Shown one piece after another: positions 52,992 to 61,456 of a DNA stretch of 64,000 nucleotides. How positions within the stretch are numbered: the stretch's first letter is position 1; each line of letters starts with the position of its first letter. The notes beneath the pieces are model-generated. The model saw nothing but the letters and a program-made list of their open reading frames with translations. It was not told the origin of the DNA and did no database searches. The stretch is from positions 62,001 through 126,000 of the forward strand of contig NZ_FQXV01000005.1 of the NCBI RefSeq assembly GCF_900130065.1. The letters run 5' to 3'. Position numbers and translations under genes: made by a program. This stretch comes from Sporobacter termitidis DSM 10068. GTDB taxonomy: Bacteria; Bacillota; Clostridia; Oscillospirales; Oscillospiraceae.

Positions 52992-54344
52992 CTACAGCTT
53001 ATATTCCTTTTTTGTTGCTTCAAGGGCGCCGTCGACGCAGGAGAGGACCTTGTCGAATTCCTCGTAGGTGGTGGTGGCGGCGGGCTCGAAGCGGATGGTT
53101 TTGGCGTTGACGAGGGTGCCGGCGGTCATGATGCGCCGGGCGAACATCTCCTTGGCAAAGCAGTAGCCGATCTCGGACGTGGGGAACTCCACGCCGATCA
53201 TCAGGCCGATGCCGCGCACGTCGGAGAGGACCTCGGGATATTTCTCCCGCAGGGCGCGCAGGCCGGCGAGCAGGTATTCGCCCTTTTCCCCGGCCTGCTT
53301 GGGGATATCATGCCTGAGCATATAGGCGATGGTGGCCAGCGCCGCCGAGCAGGCCAGAGGGTTGCCGCCGAAGGTGGGCGAGCCCAGGAGCCAGGGATTC
53401 TCCACGAGGGGCTCTATCCAGAGGCTGGGACGGCAGATGATGCCGGTGATGGGCATGACGCCCCCGCCGAAAGCCTTGCCGTACGTCATGATATCGGGGA
53501 CGACGCCCTCGGCCTCACAGCGCCACATGGCGCCGGTCCGGCCCATGCCGGTTTGAATCTCGTCGAAGATCAGCAGCACGCCGTACTCGTCGCAGATCTG
53601 GCGGACCTCCTTCAGGTAGCCCTCGGGCGGAATGATGATGCCCGCCTCGCCCTGGATGGGCTCAAGAATGACGGCCGCGACGGTCTCCCCCACCGTGATG
53701 AGGTTTTTGATGGCCTTGCGGATATCGTCCGCCACGCCGTACTGCACGTGCTGCACCTGCTGGATCATCGGCAGGTACGGGGTGCGGTAGGTGTTCTTGC
53801 CGCCCATGGACACCGCGCCCATGGATTTGCCGTGGAAGCCCCCAACCGTAGAGATAAACCACCTTTTGCCGGACGCGATCCTGGCGAGCTTGATGGCCAT
53901 CTCGACGGCCTCGGCGCCGCCGTTCGTGAAAAAGCAGTACTGAAGGTCGCCCGGGGTGATTTCGGCCATGACCCTGGCAAGATAGCCGCGCAGGGGGTCG
54001 ACAAGCTCCTGGCTGTGGAGCGCCTGGTGGTCCAGCTGCGCTTTCACATAGCGAAGGATCTCGGGGTTCCGGTGGCCGCACATATAAATGCCGAAGCCGC
54101 CGAGACAGTCGATGAACTCTTCGCCGTTGACGTCCGAAAAGCTGTTGTCGTGATCCGTCCACTCCACGAACGCCGCGTTGGTCGACACCGATTTCCTGTA
54201 CATGAGCCAGCCGGGATTGACATAACTGTTGTAATTGTCAATCGACTCCGTTGTGATCCGCCGGGCCTCGTCAGGGCTGAGCCGGTCCTTTTCGATCCAG
54301 CTCAAAACATCCTCGAGCTCTTTTACCGCTTTCTCTTTACACAT
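52992..54344 (-). CDS. patA: Putrescine aminotransferase-like class III aminotransferase (PatA/YgjG)
   Basis: 450 aa. Blocks CFFTNGGAEAVEMAIKLAR, FHGKSMGAVSMGG, LEPIQGEAGIIIPP, LLIFDEIQTGMGRTGAMW and the PLP lysine in MTYGKAFGGGVMP. The N-terminal 45 residues and the LDxHxQALHSQELVDPLRG pattern resemble putrescine aminotransferase. Starts behind GGGAG. It follows the aldehyde dehydrogenase gene in the potABCD operon, which supports putrescine to 4-aminobutanal. An ornithine or lysine aminotransferase is the alternative. Confidence 0.9.
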   Translation of the reverse strand: MCKEKAVKELEDVLSWIEKDRLSPDEARRITTESIDNYNSYVNPGWLMYRKSVSTNAAFVEWTDHDNSFSDVNGEEFIDCLGGFGIYMCGHRNPEILRYVKAQLDHQALHSQELVDPLRGYLARVMAEITPGDLQYCFFTNGGAEAVEMAIKLARIASGKRWFISTVGGFHGKSMGAVSMGGKNTYRTPYLPMIQQVQHVQYGVADDIRKAIKNLITVGETVAAVILEPIQGEAGIIIPPEGYLKEVRQICDEYGVLLIFDEIQTGMGRTGAMWRCEAEGVVPDIMTYGKAFGGGVMPITGIICRPSLWIEPLVENPWLLGSPTFGGNPLACSAALATIAYMLRHDIPKQAGEKGEYLLAGLRALREKYPEVLSDVRGIGLMIGVEFPTSEIGYCFAKEMFARRIMTAGTLVNAKTIRFEPAATTTYEEFDKVLSCVDGALEATKKEYKL

Positions 54345-54409
54345 TGTAACACTCCCTATAATTATTTTGATCAGGCGTTCAGCCCGATACGCCGATTTTG
54401 AACGGCGGT

Positions 54410-55882
54410 TTACTTATCGAACCAGCCCGTTTCGGCCGGCTGCAGGCTGATATTGATCTGCTTGACCTCCGTATACTCCTCGTAGCCGTAGGTGCCCAGG
54501 TCGCGGCCGATGCCGCTCTGGCGGTAGCCGCCCCAGGGCGCCTCGCAATAGGTCGGATGGTAGGCGTTGATCCAGGTGATGCCGGCCCGCAGCTTTTTGA
54601 TGACGCGCAGGGCCTTGGCCCCGTCGTTTGTAAACACGCCGCCGGCCAGGCCATAGTCGGTATCGTTGGCCAGCCGGAGGGCCTCCTCCTCCCCGTGGAA
54701 CTTCTGCACGGCCAGCACGGGCCCGAAAATCTCTTCCCGGACGACGCGCATATCGGGCGTTGTGTCGGCAAAGATCGTCGGCTCGACGAAGAAGCCCTTG
54801 TCCAGGCCGCCCGTCACGATGCGATTGCCGCCGCACAGAAGGCGCGCGCCCTCCTTTTTGCCGAGCTCTATATAGCCGAGCACCTTTTCCATATGCTCCC
54901 GGCTCACCAGGGGGCCCATCTCCGTCTTCTCATTGAGGCCGTTGCCCACGCGGATTTTTTTGGCGCGTCCGGCAAGGGCTGCGAGGAATTTATCGTAAAT
55001 CGTATCCTCGAGAATCAGCCGCGAGCCGGCCGAGCAGACCTCGCCCTGGTTGCAGAAGATGCCGAACAGCGCGTAATCCACGGCGATATCGAAGTCGGCG
55101 TCGGCAAAGACGATGTTCGGGGACTTGCCGCCCAGCTCCAGCGAGATGCTCTTGATGTTGCCCGCCGCCGCGCGCATGATGCTGCGGCCCGTCTCAGTGC
55201 CGCCGGTGAAGGCGACCTTGTCGATGTCCATATTGGCGGCGATCTCGCTGCCGACGGCGCCGCCGGGCCCCAGGACGAGGTTGGCCACACCCTTTGGAAA
55301 ACCGGCCTCCTCGAGAAGCTCAAAGAATTTGACGGCTGTGAGCGGCGTGGCCTCCGCCGGCTTGAAGACGATGGTGTTGCCCGCGGCCAGGGCCGGCGCG
55401 ATTTTCCACATGGCCATCAAAAGCGGATAATTCCACGGCACGATGAGGCCGCAGACGCCGATGGCCTCGCGCACCGTCATGGCCTGCATGGGATCGGAGA
55501 CATCGTAGGTCTGGCCGTGGGGCTTTGTGGCCAGGCCCGCGTAGTACCGAAGGCAGGACACGGCGTCGTTCACGTCAAAAACGGATTCCCGCAGGGGCTT
55601 GCCGTTGTTTTTCGTCTCCAGCGCGGCGAATTCCTCTCCGCGGCTTTCCAGCAGGCCGGCCGCCTTGAGCAGGAGCCCGGCCCGCTCGGCGGGCTTTGTA
55701 TCCATCCAGCCGTCCTCGTAGAACGCCCGTTTGGCGGCGGCCACCGCTTTTTTGACGTCCTCAGCCCCGCCGCGGGCCACGGTGCCGAGCAGACTGCCGT
55801 CGGCCGGGTTGACCACGTCCCGTGTCTGGCCGGAAATGGACGGCGTCCACGCCCCGTCGATATACATTTTACCGTTTAGCAT
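54410..55882 (-). CDS. Aldehyde dehydrogenase, likely 4-aminobutyraldehyde dehydrogenase
   Basis: 490 aa with the betaine/aminoaldehyde dehydrogenase pattern. NAD/catalytic residues: Asn in PWNYPLLMA, Glu in LELGGKSPNIV, Cys in CNQGEVCSAGSRL. The ATG at 55882 follows AAGGAGG; the frame extends upstream into the potD gene only as an open overlap. Neighbour to patA, it would oxidise 4-aminobutanal to GABA with NAD. The specificity call rests on context and the betaine-aldehyde-like N-terminus. Confidence 0.9.
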   Translation of the reverse strand: MLNGKMYIDGAWTPSISGQTRDVVNPADGSLLGTVARGGAEDVKKAVAAAKRAFYEDGWMDTKPAERAGLLLKAAGLLESRGEEFAALETKNNGKPLRESVFDVNDAVSCLRYYAGLATKPHGQTYDVSDPMQAMTVREAIGVCGLIVPWNYPLLMAMWKIAPALAAGNTIVFKPAEATPLTAVKFFELLEEAGFPKGVANLVLGPGGAVGSEIAANMDIDKVAFTGGTETGRSIMRAAAGNIKSISLELGGKSPNIVFADADFDIAVDYALFGIFCNQGEVCSAGSRLILEDTIYDKFLAALAGRAKKIRVGNGLNEKTEMGPLVSREHMEKVLGYIELGKKEGARLLCGGNRIVTGGLDKGFFVEPTIFADTTPDMRVVREEIFGPVLAVQKFHGEEEALRLANDTDYGLAGGVFTNDGAKALRVIKKLRAGITWINAYHPTYCEAPWGGYRQSGIGRDLGTYGYEEYTEVKQINISLQPAETGWFDK

Positions 55883-55907
55883 AATTAGCCTCCTTCTGAC
55901 TCCTCGA

Positions 55908-56966
55908 TCAGCTTGTGAATTTGGCCCACATGTCGTTGTAGGTGTCGATGGCCTTGTCGACGTTTTCGATGTACTGGCCCTTGGCGAATATCTCGGAGGG
56001 GATGTTCGCGGCCTCGTCATTTTTATAATCGTCGCCCAGCAGTGCCACGGCGGCCGTGTTCGGGTTCAGATACGGATAGACCTTGGATATCTCGGCGCTG
56101 GCCTTGGCGTCCAGGATATAGTTGAGGAACTTCTCGGCGGCGTCGATATTCTTTGAGCCCTTGACGATGCAGAGGTTATCCAGGAACAGCGTATTGCCCT
56201 CCCTGGGGTAGACGAGCTTCACATCGGGATTGTCCTTCATGGCCAGGGACGCCTCGGCGTTCCACATCAGGCCGATGGACGCCTCGCCGTTGATCATGGA
56301 GGTTTTCGGGGAGTCGCTGTCGAGGATCTTGATATTGCCCTTGAGGTCCATCAGGCGGTCGCCGACCTTCTGGAGGACGGCAGGGTCCGTCTCGTTGGCG
56401 GAATAGCCCAGACTCATGGCGACGATGCCGGCAATGATCCTGAAATCGTCCAGGGCGACGATGCTGTTGGCATATTCAGAGTCAAACAGCTGCGTGTAGG
56501 AGGTGATATCCTCCGTGACGACGCTCTTGTTGACCACGAGCTCGCAGACGCCGCCGCGGTAGGGCACCGAATACTCGTTGGCCGGGTCGAAGCTCTGCTT
56601 CAGGTACGACGGGTCGATATTGGAAAGGTTCGGGATTTTAGACAGGTCGAGCTTTTCCAGGAGCCCCTGCTGGATCATGTTCGCCACCATGTAGTCGCTG
56701 GGGACGACGATATCGTAGGTGCCGGGGCTGCTGCTCTTGACCTTGGACAGCATCTCCTCATTGTCGGAATACATGGAGACGTTGACCTTGATGCCGGTCT
56801 CTTTGGTAAACTCGTCGATGACCGGCTGGGGCAGGTATTCCGTCCAGATATACAGATTGATGGTGCCGGCGTCGGCACCGGCGCCGGTTTTTTGGGCGCA
56901 ACCGGGCAGCAGCAGGAGGGAGGCGGCCGTCACAGCGGCCAGGATAACGCCGATGATCTTTTTCAT
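55908..56966 (-). CDS. potD: Putrescine/spermidine-type solute-binding lipoprotein, PotD-like (second copy)
   Basis: About 352 aa with lipobox LLPGC and the pattern LYIWTEYLPQPVIDEFTKETGIKV, YSDNEEMLSKVKSS, DIVVPSDYMVANMI and SAEISKVYPYLNP. It is a paralogue of the 43341-44474 protein. I chose ATG at 56966 with AGGAG 8 nt upstream. Fourth gene of the potA-potB-potC-potD-ALDH-PatA unit, so putrescine is the best ligand guess. Confidence 0.92.
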   Translation of the reverse strand: MKKIIGVILAAVTAASLLLLPGCAQKTGAGADAGTINLYIWTEYLPQPVIDEFTKETGIKVNVSMYSDNEEMLSKVKSSSPGTYDIVVPSDYMVANMIQQGLLEKLDLSKIPNLSNIDPSYLKQSFDPANEYSVPYRGGVCELVVNKSVVTEDITSYTQLFDSEYANSIVALDDFRIIAGIVAMSLGYSANETDPAVLQKVGDRLMDLKGNIKILDSDSPKTSMINGEASIGLMWNAEASLAMKDNPDVKLVYPREGNTLFLDNLCIVKGSKNIDAAEKFLNYILDAKASAEISKVYPYLNPNTAAVALLGDDYKNDEAANIPSEIFAKGQYIENVDKAIDTYNDMWAKFTS

Positions 56967-56980
56967 AGTGCATACTCCTC

Positions 56981-57787
56981 TCAACTTTTATTGTTTTTAT
57001 TTTTTAATCCGCCCATCTGCGTCAGGAAGACGAGCAGGGCCGTTGCGGCAAGGACAAGCGTCGTCAGCGCGTTGACGTCCGGCGTGACGCCCGCGCGGAT
57101 GAGCTGCATGACCTTGATGGGGAACGTGGTCGTGGCCGGGCCGGCCGTAAAGGAGCTGATGATGACGTCATCGATGGACAGGGTAAACGCCAAAAGCGCG
57201 CCGGACAGGATGCCCGGGAAGATGATGGGCAGGGTGACGTTTATGAACGTCTCCGTCTTATTGGCGCCCAGGTCCATCGACGCCTCCTCGATGGAGCGGT
57301 CAAAGCCGAACAGGCGCGCCTTTACCGTAAACACCACAAAGGGGATTTGAAACGTGACGTGGGCCAAAATCAGCGAAAACAGCCCCATGGGCACCTGCGT
57401 GAGCGAAAACAGCGACAGAAGGGAGATGCCCAGGACGATCTCCGGGATCACGACCGGAATGTACAAAAGCGCGTCGATGATCCCCTTGCCCTTGAATTTG
57501 TAGCGCCACATGCCGACGGCGGCCAGTGTCCCGATAACGGTCGAGACGAGCGTGGAGCACACGGCGACGACGAGGGTATTCCCAAAGGCCTTGAGCAGGG
57601 CGGCGTCCTGCATGAGCTTGCCGAACCACTGCAGGCTGAAGCCGGTGAACCTGATGTTGTTCGTGTTGGCGTTGAACGCGAACACGACGACCACGGCGAT
57701 CGGCAGGTAGAGGAGCAGGTAAATGAGCCACGCGTACGCGGAGGAGCCCGCGCGCATCGCCGCGAGCTTCGCTTTCTTTGTCTTCAA
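56981..57787 (-). CDS. potC: Polyamine ABC transporter permease, PotC-like (second copy)
   Basis: 268 aa, six helices, coupling loop EASMDLGANKTETFINVTLPI. The start is TTG at 57787 preceded by GGGGGAGG, not ATG. It overlaps nothing; potD begins 14 nt beyond its stop. Confidence 0.92.
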   Translation of the reverse strand: MKTKKAKLAAMRAGSSAYAWLIYLLLYLPIAVVVVFAFNANTNNIRFTGFSLQWFGKLMQDAALLKAFGNTLVVAVCSTLVSTVIGTLAAVGMWRYKFKGKGIIDALLYIPVVIPEIVLGISLLSLFSLTQVPMGLFSLILAHVTFQIPFVVFTVKARLFGFDRSIEEASMDLGANKTETFINVTLPIIFPGILSGALLAFTLSIDDVIISSFTAGPATTTFPIKVMQLIRAGVTPDVNALTTLVLAATALLVFLTQMGGLKNKNNKS

Positions 57788-57803
57788 ATGCGTCCTCCCC
57801 CTT

Positions 57804-58664
57804 TCAGACCAGGTCTTCCATCTTGCCGCCCGAGACCCTGTAGACGCCCACGAGCAGGAGCGTCAGGACGATCAGGCCGATGGAGAGCGCCGAGCCCAGC
57901 GGCCAGTTGTTGCCGGCGTTGAACTGGGTCTGAATGAGATTGCCGATCAGCTGCTGGCTCCCGCCGCCCATGATGTCGGAGACGAAGAAGATGCCGAGCG
58001 TCGGGATGAAGACCATGATGGCCCCGGCGAAAATACCGGACGATGTGAGCGGCAGCGTGACCTTTGCAAATGTCCGGGCCCGCCTGGCTCCCAGGTCGCT
58101 GGAGGCCTCCAGCAGCGACCAGTCCAGCTTTTCGATGGCCGCGTAAAGCGGCAGCACCATGAAGGGAAACAGAATATAGACCATGCCCAGCAGCACCGCC
58201 CCGCGGGTATACATGAATTCCACCGGCTGGCCGATAAGACCGACGGCCTGAAGGACCGAGTTGACGACGCCGGTTTTCGCCAGAAGCGTCCGCCAGCCGT
58301 AGAGGCGGATGAGCGAGTTGGTCCAGAAGGGGATCATCAGAAAGGCCATCATGAGGACCTTTTTGCGCCCGCCGGCCCGCGCCATTTTATAAGCGAAGGG
58401 ATAGCCCAGCAGGACGCAGAAAACCGTCGTCAGAAAGGCGATGATGAAGGAGTTCAAGTAAATCTTCATGTACGTGGGGTCGAACAGCTTGGCGTAATTT
58501 AGAAGATTGAACTGAAAAACGACGCTGTAGCCGTCCGTGGTCATGAAGCTCAAAAACAGCACATACAGCAGTGGGAGGCCGATCAGGAGAACCATCCACA
58601 GCGTCACCGGCGAAACGGTGACCAGCGCCGGGATCACCCGGCCGCGCCTGGTCAGTTTTTTCAT
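57804..58664 (-). CDS. potB: Polyamine ABC transporter permease, PotB-like (second copy)
   Basis: 286 aa, six helices, the TNSLIRLYGWRTLLAKTG block of PotB and coupling loop EASSDLGARRARTFAKVTLPL. ATG 4 nt after the potA stop. With potC it forms the channel of the putrescine importer. Confidence 0.92.
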   Translation of the reverse strand: MKKLTRRGRVIPALVTVSPVTLWMVLLIGLPLLYVLFLSFMTTDGYSVVFQFNLLNYAKLFDPTYMKIYLNSFIIAFLTTVFCVLLGYPFAYKMARAGGRKKVLMMAFLMIPFWTNSLIRLYGWRTLLAKTGVVNSVLQAVGLIGQPVEFMYTRGAVLLGMVYILFPFMVLPLYAAIEKLDWSLLEASSDLGARRARTFAKVTLPLTSSGIFAGAIMVFIPTLGIFFVSDIMGGGSQQLIGNLIQTQFNAGNNWPLGSALSIGLIVLTLLLVGVYRVSGGKMEDLV

Positions 58665-58668
58665 GCGC

Positions 58669-59787
58669 TCACCCCAGCTTCATATTTTCAATGGCGGTGT
58701 ATATCACCTGATCCCTGGACCGGATGATCACGGAATCTGCCGGCGCCCAGGAGACGTAGGCGGCGCTGCCGGCCGGGGGCAGCGGCTGGCCGGCGAGCTT
58801 GCTGACCTTGACCTCAAACCCGTTGGGCAGGGTGACGTTGCATTTGACGATGGACCCGACGTAGATCTGGTCCTTGACGATGCCGCGCAGCGAGAAGCCC
58901 GGGACGGGTTCCGCGCACAGCGCCGTCTTTTCGGGCCGGACCGAGAGATAGACCACCTCCCCCGCCGACGGCGCCGCGCCGCCGCTGCTGAGCACCTCGC
59001 CCGTCTCGGTGGAAAGCGCCAGCAGCTCCCCGTCGGCCGACGTCACCGTCGCCTCTAAGACGTTCGATTCCCCGATGAAGTCGGCCACGAATTTTGTCAC
59101 CGGCTTTTCGTAGATCACATCAGGCTTGTCAAGCTGCTCGATATAGCCCTGATACATGACGGCGATCCTGTCGCTCATGGTCAGGGCCTCCTCCTGGTCG
59201 TGGGTCACGTAGACAAAGGTGATGCCCAGCTTTTTCTGCAGCCGCTTCAGCTCCACCTGCATCTGCTTTCGGAGCTTGAGGTCCAGGGCGCCCAACGGCT
59301 CATCCAGTAAAAGGACCTTCGGATTGTTGATGAGCGAGCGCGCGATCGCCACGCGCTGCTTCTGGCCGCCCGACAGCTGGCTTGGGTATCTCTTTTCATA
59401 GCCCGACAGCTGGACGAGCGCCAGCATTTCCTCGACCCTGCTCCTGATCTCCGCCTTTTTGACCTTTTTGACCTTCAGGCCGTAGGCCACATTGTCATAA
59501 ATCGTCATGTGGGGGAAAAGCGCGTAGCTCTGAAAAACGGTGTTGACGTCCCGCTCAAAGGGCTCCTTTTCCTCCACAGGGACGCCGTCGATCAGTATCG
59601 TCCCGTCCGACGGGGATTCAAAGCCGCCGATCATGCGGAGCGTCGTCGTTTTGCCGCAGCCCGACGGGCCGAGCAGCGTGAGAAACTCCCCTTCGTAAAT
59701 GTCCAGATTCATATCATGGACAACGTGCGTCTCCCCGAATTTCTTGTTGACCTTTTTGATCTCAACAATCGGCTTATTCAAAGACAT
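58669..59787 (-). CDS. potA: Polyamine ABC transporter ATPase, PotA
   Basis: 372 aa. Walker A GPSGCGKTT, signature LSGGQKQRVAIAR, Walker B VLLLDEPLGALD, H-loop VTHDQEEAL, plus a C-terminal TOBE-like regulatory domain of about 130 residues. The length and C-terminus are typical for PotA. This is the only PotA for two PotBCD sets in the window. A terminator hairpin lies between it and the P-II gene upstream. Confidence 0.94.
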   Translation of the reverse strand: MSLNKPIVEIKKVNKKFGETHVVHDMNLDIYEGEFLTLLGPSGCGKTTTLRMIGGFESPSDGTILIDGVPVEEKEPFERDVNTVFQSYALFPHMTIYDNVAYGLKVKKVKKAEIRSRVEEMLALVQLSGYEKRYPSQLSGGQKQRVAIARSLINNPKVLLLDEPLGALDLKLRKQMQVELKRLQKKLGITFVYVTHDQEEALTMSDRIAVMYQGYIEQLDKPDVIYEKPVTKFVADFIGESNVLEATVTSADGELLALSTETGEVLSSGGAAPSAGEVVYLSVRPEKTALCAEPVPGFSLRGIVKDQIYVGSIVKCNVTLPNGFEVKVSKLAGQPLPPAGSAAYVSWAPADSVIIRSRDQVIYTAIENMKLG

Positions 59788-59801
59788 GCATTACACCCCT
59801 G

Positions 59802-59842
59802 TAAAAAGCAAAGAGGCTATATACACGCTGCATATAACCTCT
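59802..59842 (-). terminator. Terminator between P-II gene and potA
   Basis: On the minus strand AGAGGTTATAT pairs with ATATAGCCTCT, followed by TTGCTTTTTAC. It sits 15 nt before potA, leaving no room for a separate potA promoter after it, so it probably acts as an attenuator of read-through from the P-II promoter. Confidence 0.8.
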
Positions 59843-59864
59843 TCGTCATATTTTTTATTCATTT

Positions 59865-60218
59865 CTAAATGGCGCTGTCCCCGCGCTCGCCGGTCCTGAT
59901 CCGCATGGCGTCTTCCACGGGGAATATAAAGACCTTTCCGTCACCGACCTTGCCGGTGGCGATCCGCTCCCTGACGTCGAGCAGGATGCTTTCGACCAGC
60001 TCATCCTCGACGACGGCCTCGATCCTGATTTTCGGCAGGAGATTGATTTTTGTCTTGTAGCCCTTGATCTCCTGGACGGCATCCTCGTCCGTAAAGCCCC
60101 GCTGCGTCCCGCAGCCCATCGCCGTCATGACGGTCATGCCGCCGCAGCCGTGCTCATCCAGAATACTCTTGACAATCTCCAGCTTTTCCGCCCTGATTAT
60201 GAATACGATATCCTTCAC
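59865..60218 (-). CDS. P-II family signalling protein with extended, NifI-like T-loop
   Basis: About 117 aa. GTG start at 60218 with AGGAGG upstream; a longer ATG frame starting at 60317 is not needed. P-II blocks are VMTAMGCGTQRG (before the T-loop), LPKIRIEAVVEDELVESI and the C-terminal signature ATGKVGDGKVFIFPVEDAMRIRTGERG. Between QRG and LPK there are 19 residues where E. coli GlnB has 14, and no tyrosine sits at the uridylylation position; NifI proteins also have such loops. Encoded downstream of a MerR gene and upstream of potA. Likely senses ATP/ADP/2-oxoglutarate. Confidence 0.9.
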   Translation of the reverse strand: MKDIVFIIRAEKLEIVKSILDEHGCGGMTVMTAMGCGTQRGFTDEDAVQEIKGYKTKINLLPKIRIEAVVEDELVESILLDVRERIATGKVGDGKVFIFPVEDAMRIRTGERGDSAI

Positions 60219-60263
60219 CGGAACAAACCTCCTTTTCTCTTGCCAGTGCTTCTCCTGAAAATG

Positions 60264-60294
60264 AGTATAGACCCTCAAGTAACTTGAGAGTCCA
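60264..60294 (-). promoter_or_regulatory. MerR-type promoter and operator of the P-II gene
   Basis: On the minus strand TGGACT and TATACT are separated by a 19-bp spacer that contains the dyad CTCAAGTTACTTGAG (60274-60288). The over-long 19-bp spacer with a central dyad is the hallmark of MerR-family activated promoters, and CTCAAGT-ACTTGAG resembles the SoxR box. The MerR gene lies just upstream. Confidence 0.8.
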
Positions 60295-60452
60295 TACACT
60301 TTTTTCGTATATTTCATTTTTCTGATTTTTCAACAAACCGGCCGCTATTTTAAATCGCCGCAATTGTGCAGGATGCACCGAATCATTCCTGCATAATGAT
60401 CGAATTATACGTTATCTATTATCTTATATTGCAATTTATATCATCATAAAAT

Positions 60453-61259
60453 TCATTTTATAAGCGCCTGAATTTCAAAAAGGCATTCCCGCCAATCGAA
60501 AAACGTCAGCGCGACTTCCGAGGCGATGACTCTTTTGGGATGAAGGTCATTTTTGTTCAGGTAGTCCAGAAACGGCTGGAGGTCCATGTCCCGGGAGAAG
60601 ATTTTCGTTATGCAGCAGGCGTAGTCGCCCGCCGGGAGTATCTCTATGGTGCCCGCGTCCGTGTTGCGGTACGATTCAAGCTCAAGATATTCCGCCAGCG
60701 TATCGATCTCGCTGTTCAGGAATTTGTCAAGGTCGAGGTAATATCCATAATGCCGCTTGATCGATTTCAGGTGCTTCAGCTCATTTTCGGTGAGCTGCTG
60801 CAGCTTCAGGTGCAGGGAATCATTGGTAAAATCCTCTTCCCAGAAGGCCGGGACGACGGCGCGCTCAGGAATATGCTTTTGATAGATCAGGTCACCCTTC
60901 TGTATTCTGGCCTTCTCCGTCCACTGCCGTTCCATCCAGCCGATGTCGGCCACGACCTCCTTGAGGCGGCGCAGCTCGGCCTTGACGCTTTTCCTCTGCT
61001 CCTCCAGAAAATCGACGAAGCGCTGGTCGTCCTGGCTCTCCAGCACGCCCTTCAGGTCCTTGAGGGGCAGCTTCATATCGCGGCACATCTTGATGATTTC
61101 AATCTGCCAGAAATGCTCGTAGCCATAATAACGAAACCCTGTTTCCTCATCGACGTAGCTCGGCTTTATGAGGCCCATCTGGTCGTAGAAACGCAGTGCC
61201 GAGACGGAAACCCCGGTCATTTTCTGCATCTCCCCAATGGAAAATCGTTCTTTAGCCAC
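60453..61259 (-). CDS. MerR-family regulator with GyrI-like effector domain
   Basis: 268 aa from the GTG at 61259 behind GGGGGT; the frame extends upstream but lacks a site. Residues 1-75 are the MerR winged HTH (FSIGEMQKMTGVSVSALRFYDQMGLIKP, TGFRYYGYEHFWQIEIIKM), about 80-125 a coiled-coil, and about 130-268 a GyrI-like small-molecule-binding domain as in BmrR-type regulators (PAGDYACCI). It probably activates the P-II promoter with the 19-bp spacer immediately downstream. A promoter for its own gene (TTGTAA-18-TATAAT) lies at 61294-61323. Confidence 0.9.
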   Translation of the reverse strand: MAKERFSIGEMQKMTGVSVSALRFYDQMGLIKPSYVDEETGFRYYGYEHFWQIEIIKMCRDMKLPLKDLKGVLESQDDQRFVDFLEEQRKSVKAELRRLKEVVADIGWMERQWTEKARIQKGDLIYQKHIPERAVVPAFWEEDFTNDSLHLKLQQLTENELKHLKSIKRHYGYYLDLDKFLNSEIDTLAEYLELESYRNTDAGTIEILPAGDYACCITKIFSRDMDLQPFLDYLNKNDLHPKRVIASEVALTFFDWRECLFEIQALIK

Positions 61260-61293
61260 GCAATTACCCCCGTCTCCTTCCGGTTTGAAATTT

Positions 61294-61323
61294 ATTATAG
61301 CATAAGTTTTCAGCGTTTTACAA
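61294..61323 (-). promoter_or_regulatory. Promoter of the MerR-family gene
   Basis: TTGTAA (61318-61323), 18-bp spacer and TATAAT (61294-61299) on the minus strand, 35 bp before the GTG start. Confidence 0.55.
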
Positions 61324-61354
61324 ACGGCGGCAGCGAAGTATCGAATTAAAATAA

Positions 61355-61395
61355 TAAAGCCTCTCTTCCGTTTGGATTCGGGAAGAGAGGCTTTA
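61355..61395. terminator. Bidirectional terminator
   Basis: AAAGCCTCTCTTCC pairs with GGGAAGAGAGGCTTT over about 11 nt. It ends the cysteine synthase gene on the minus strand. Confidence 0.88.
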
Positions 61396-61456
61396 TGACG
61401 GTCACGCAAGCGGCTTTAAGCAGCCAGCATCCGGTTCCGGAGGGCGACGGCGGTTT

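Noticed and set aside
55883-56020. Upstream extension of the aldehyde dehydrogenase frame
   Set aside because: Overlaps the end of potD and reads as Ser/Thr/Arg-rich noise; the ATG at 55882 has a good ribosome site.
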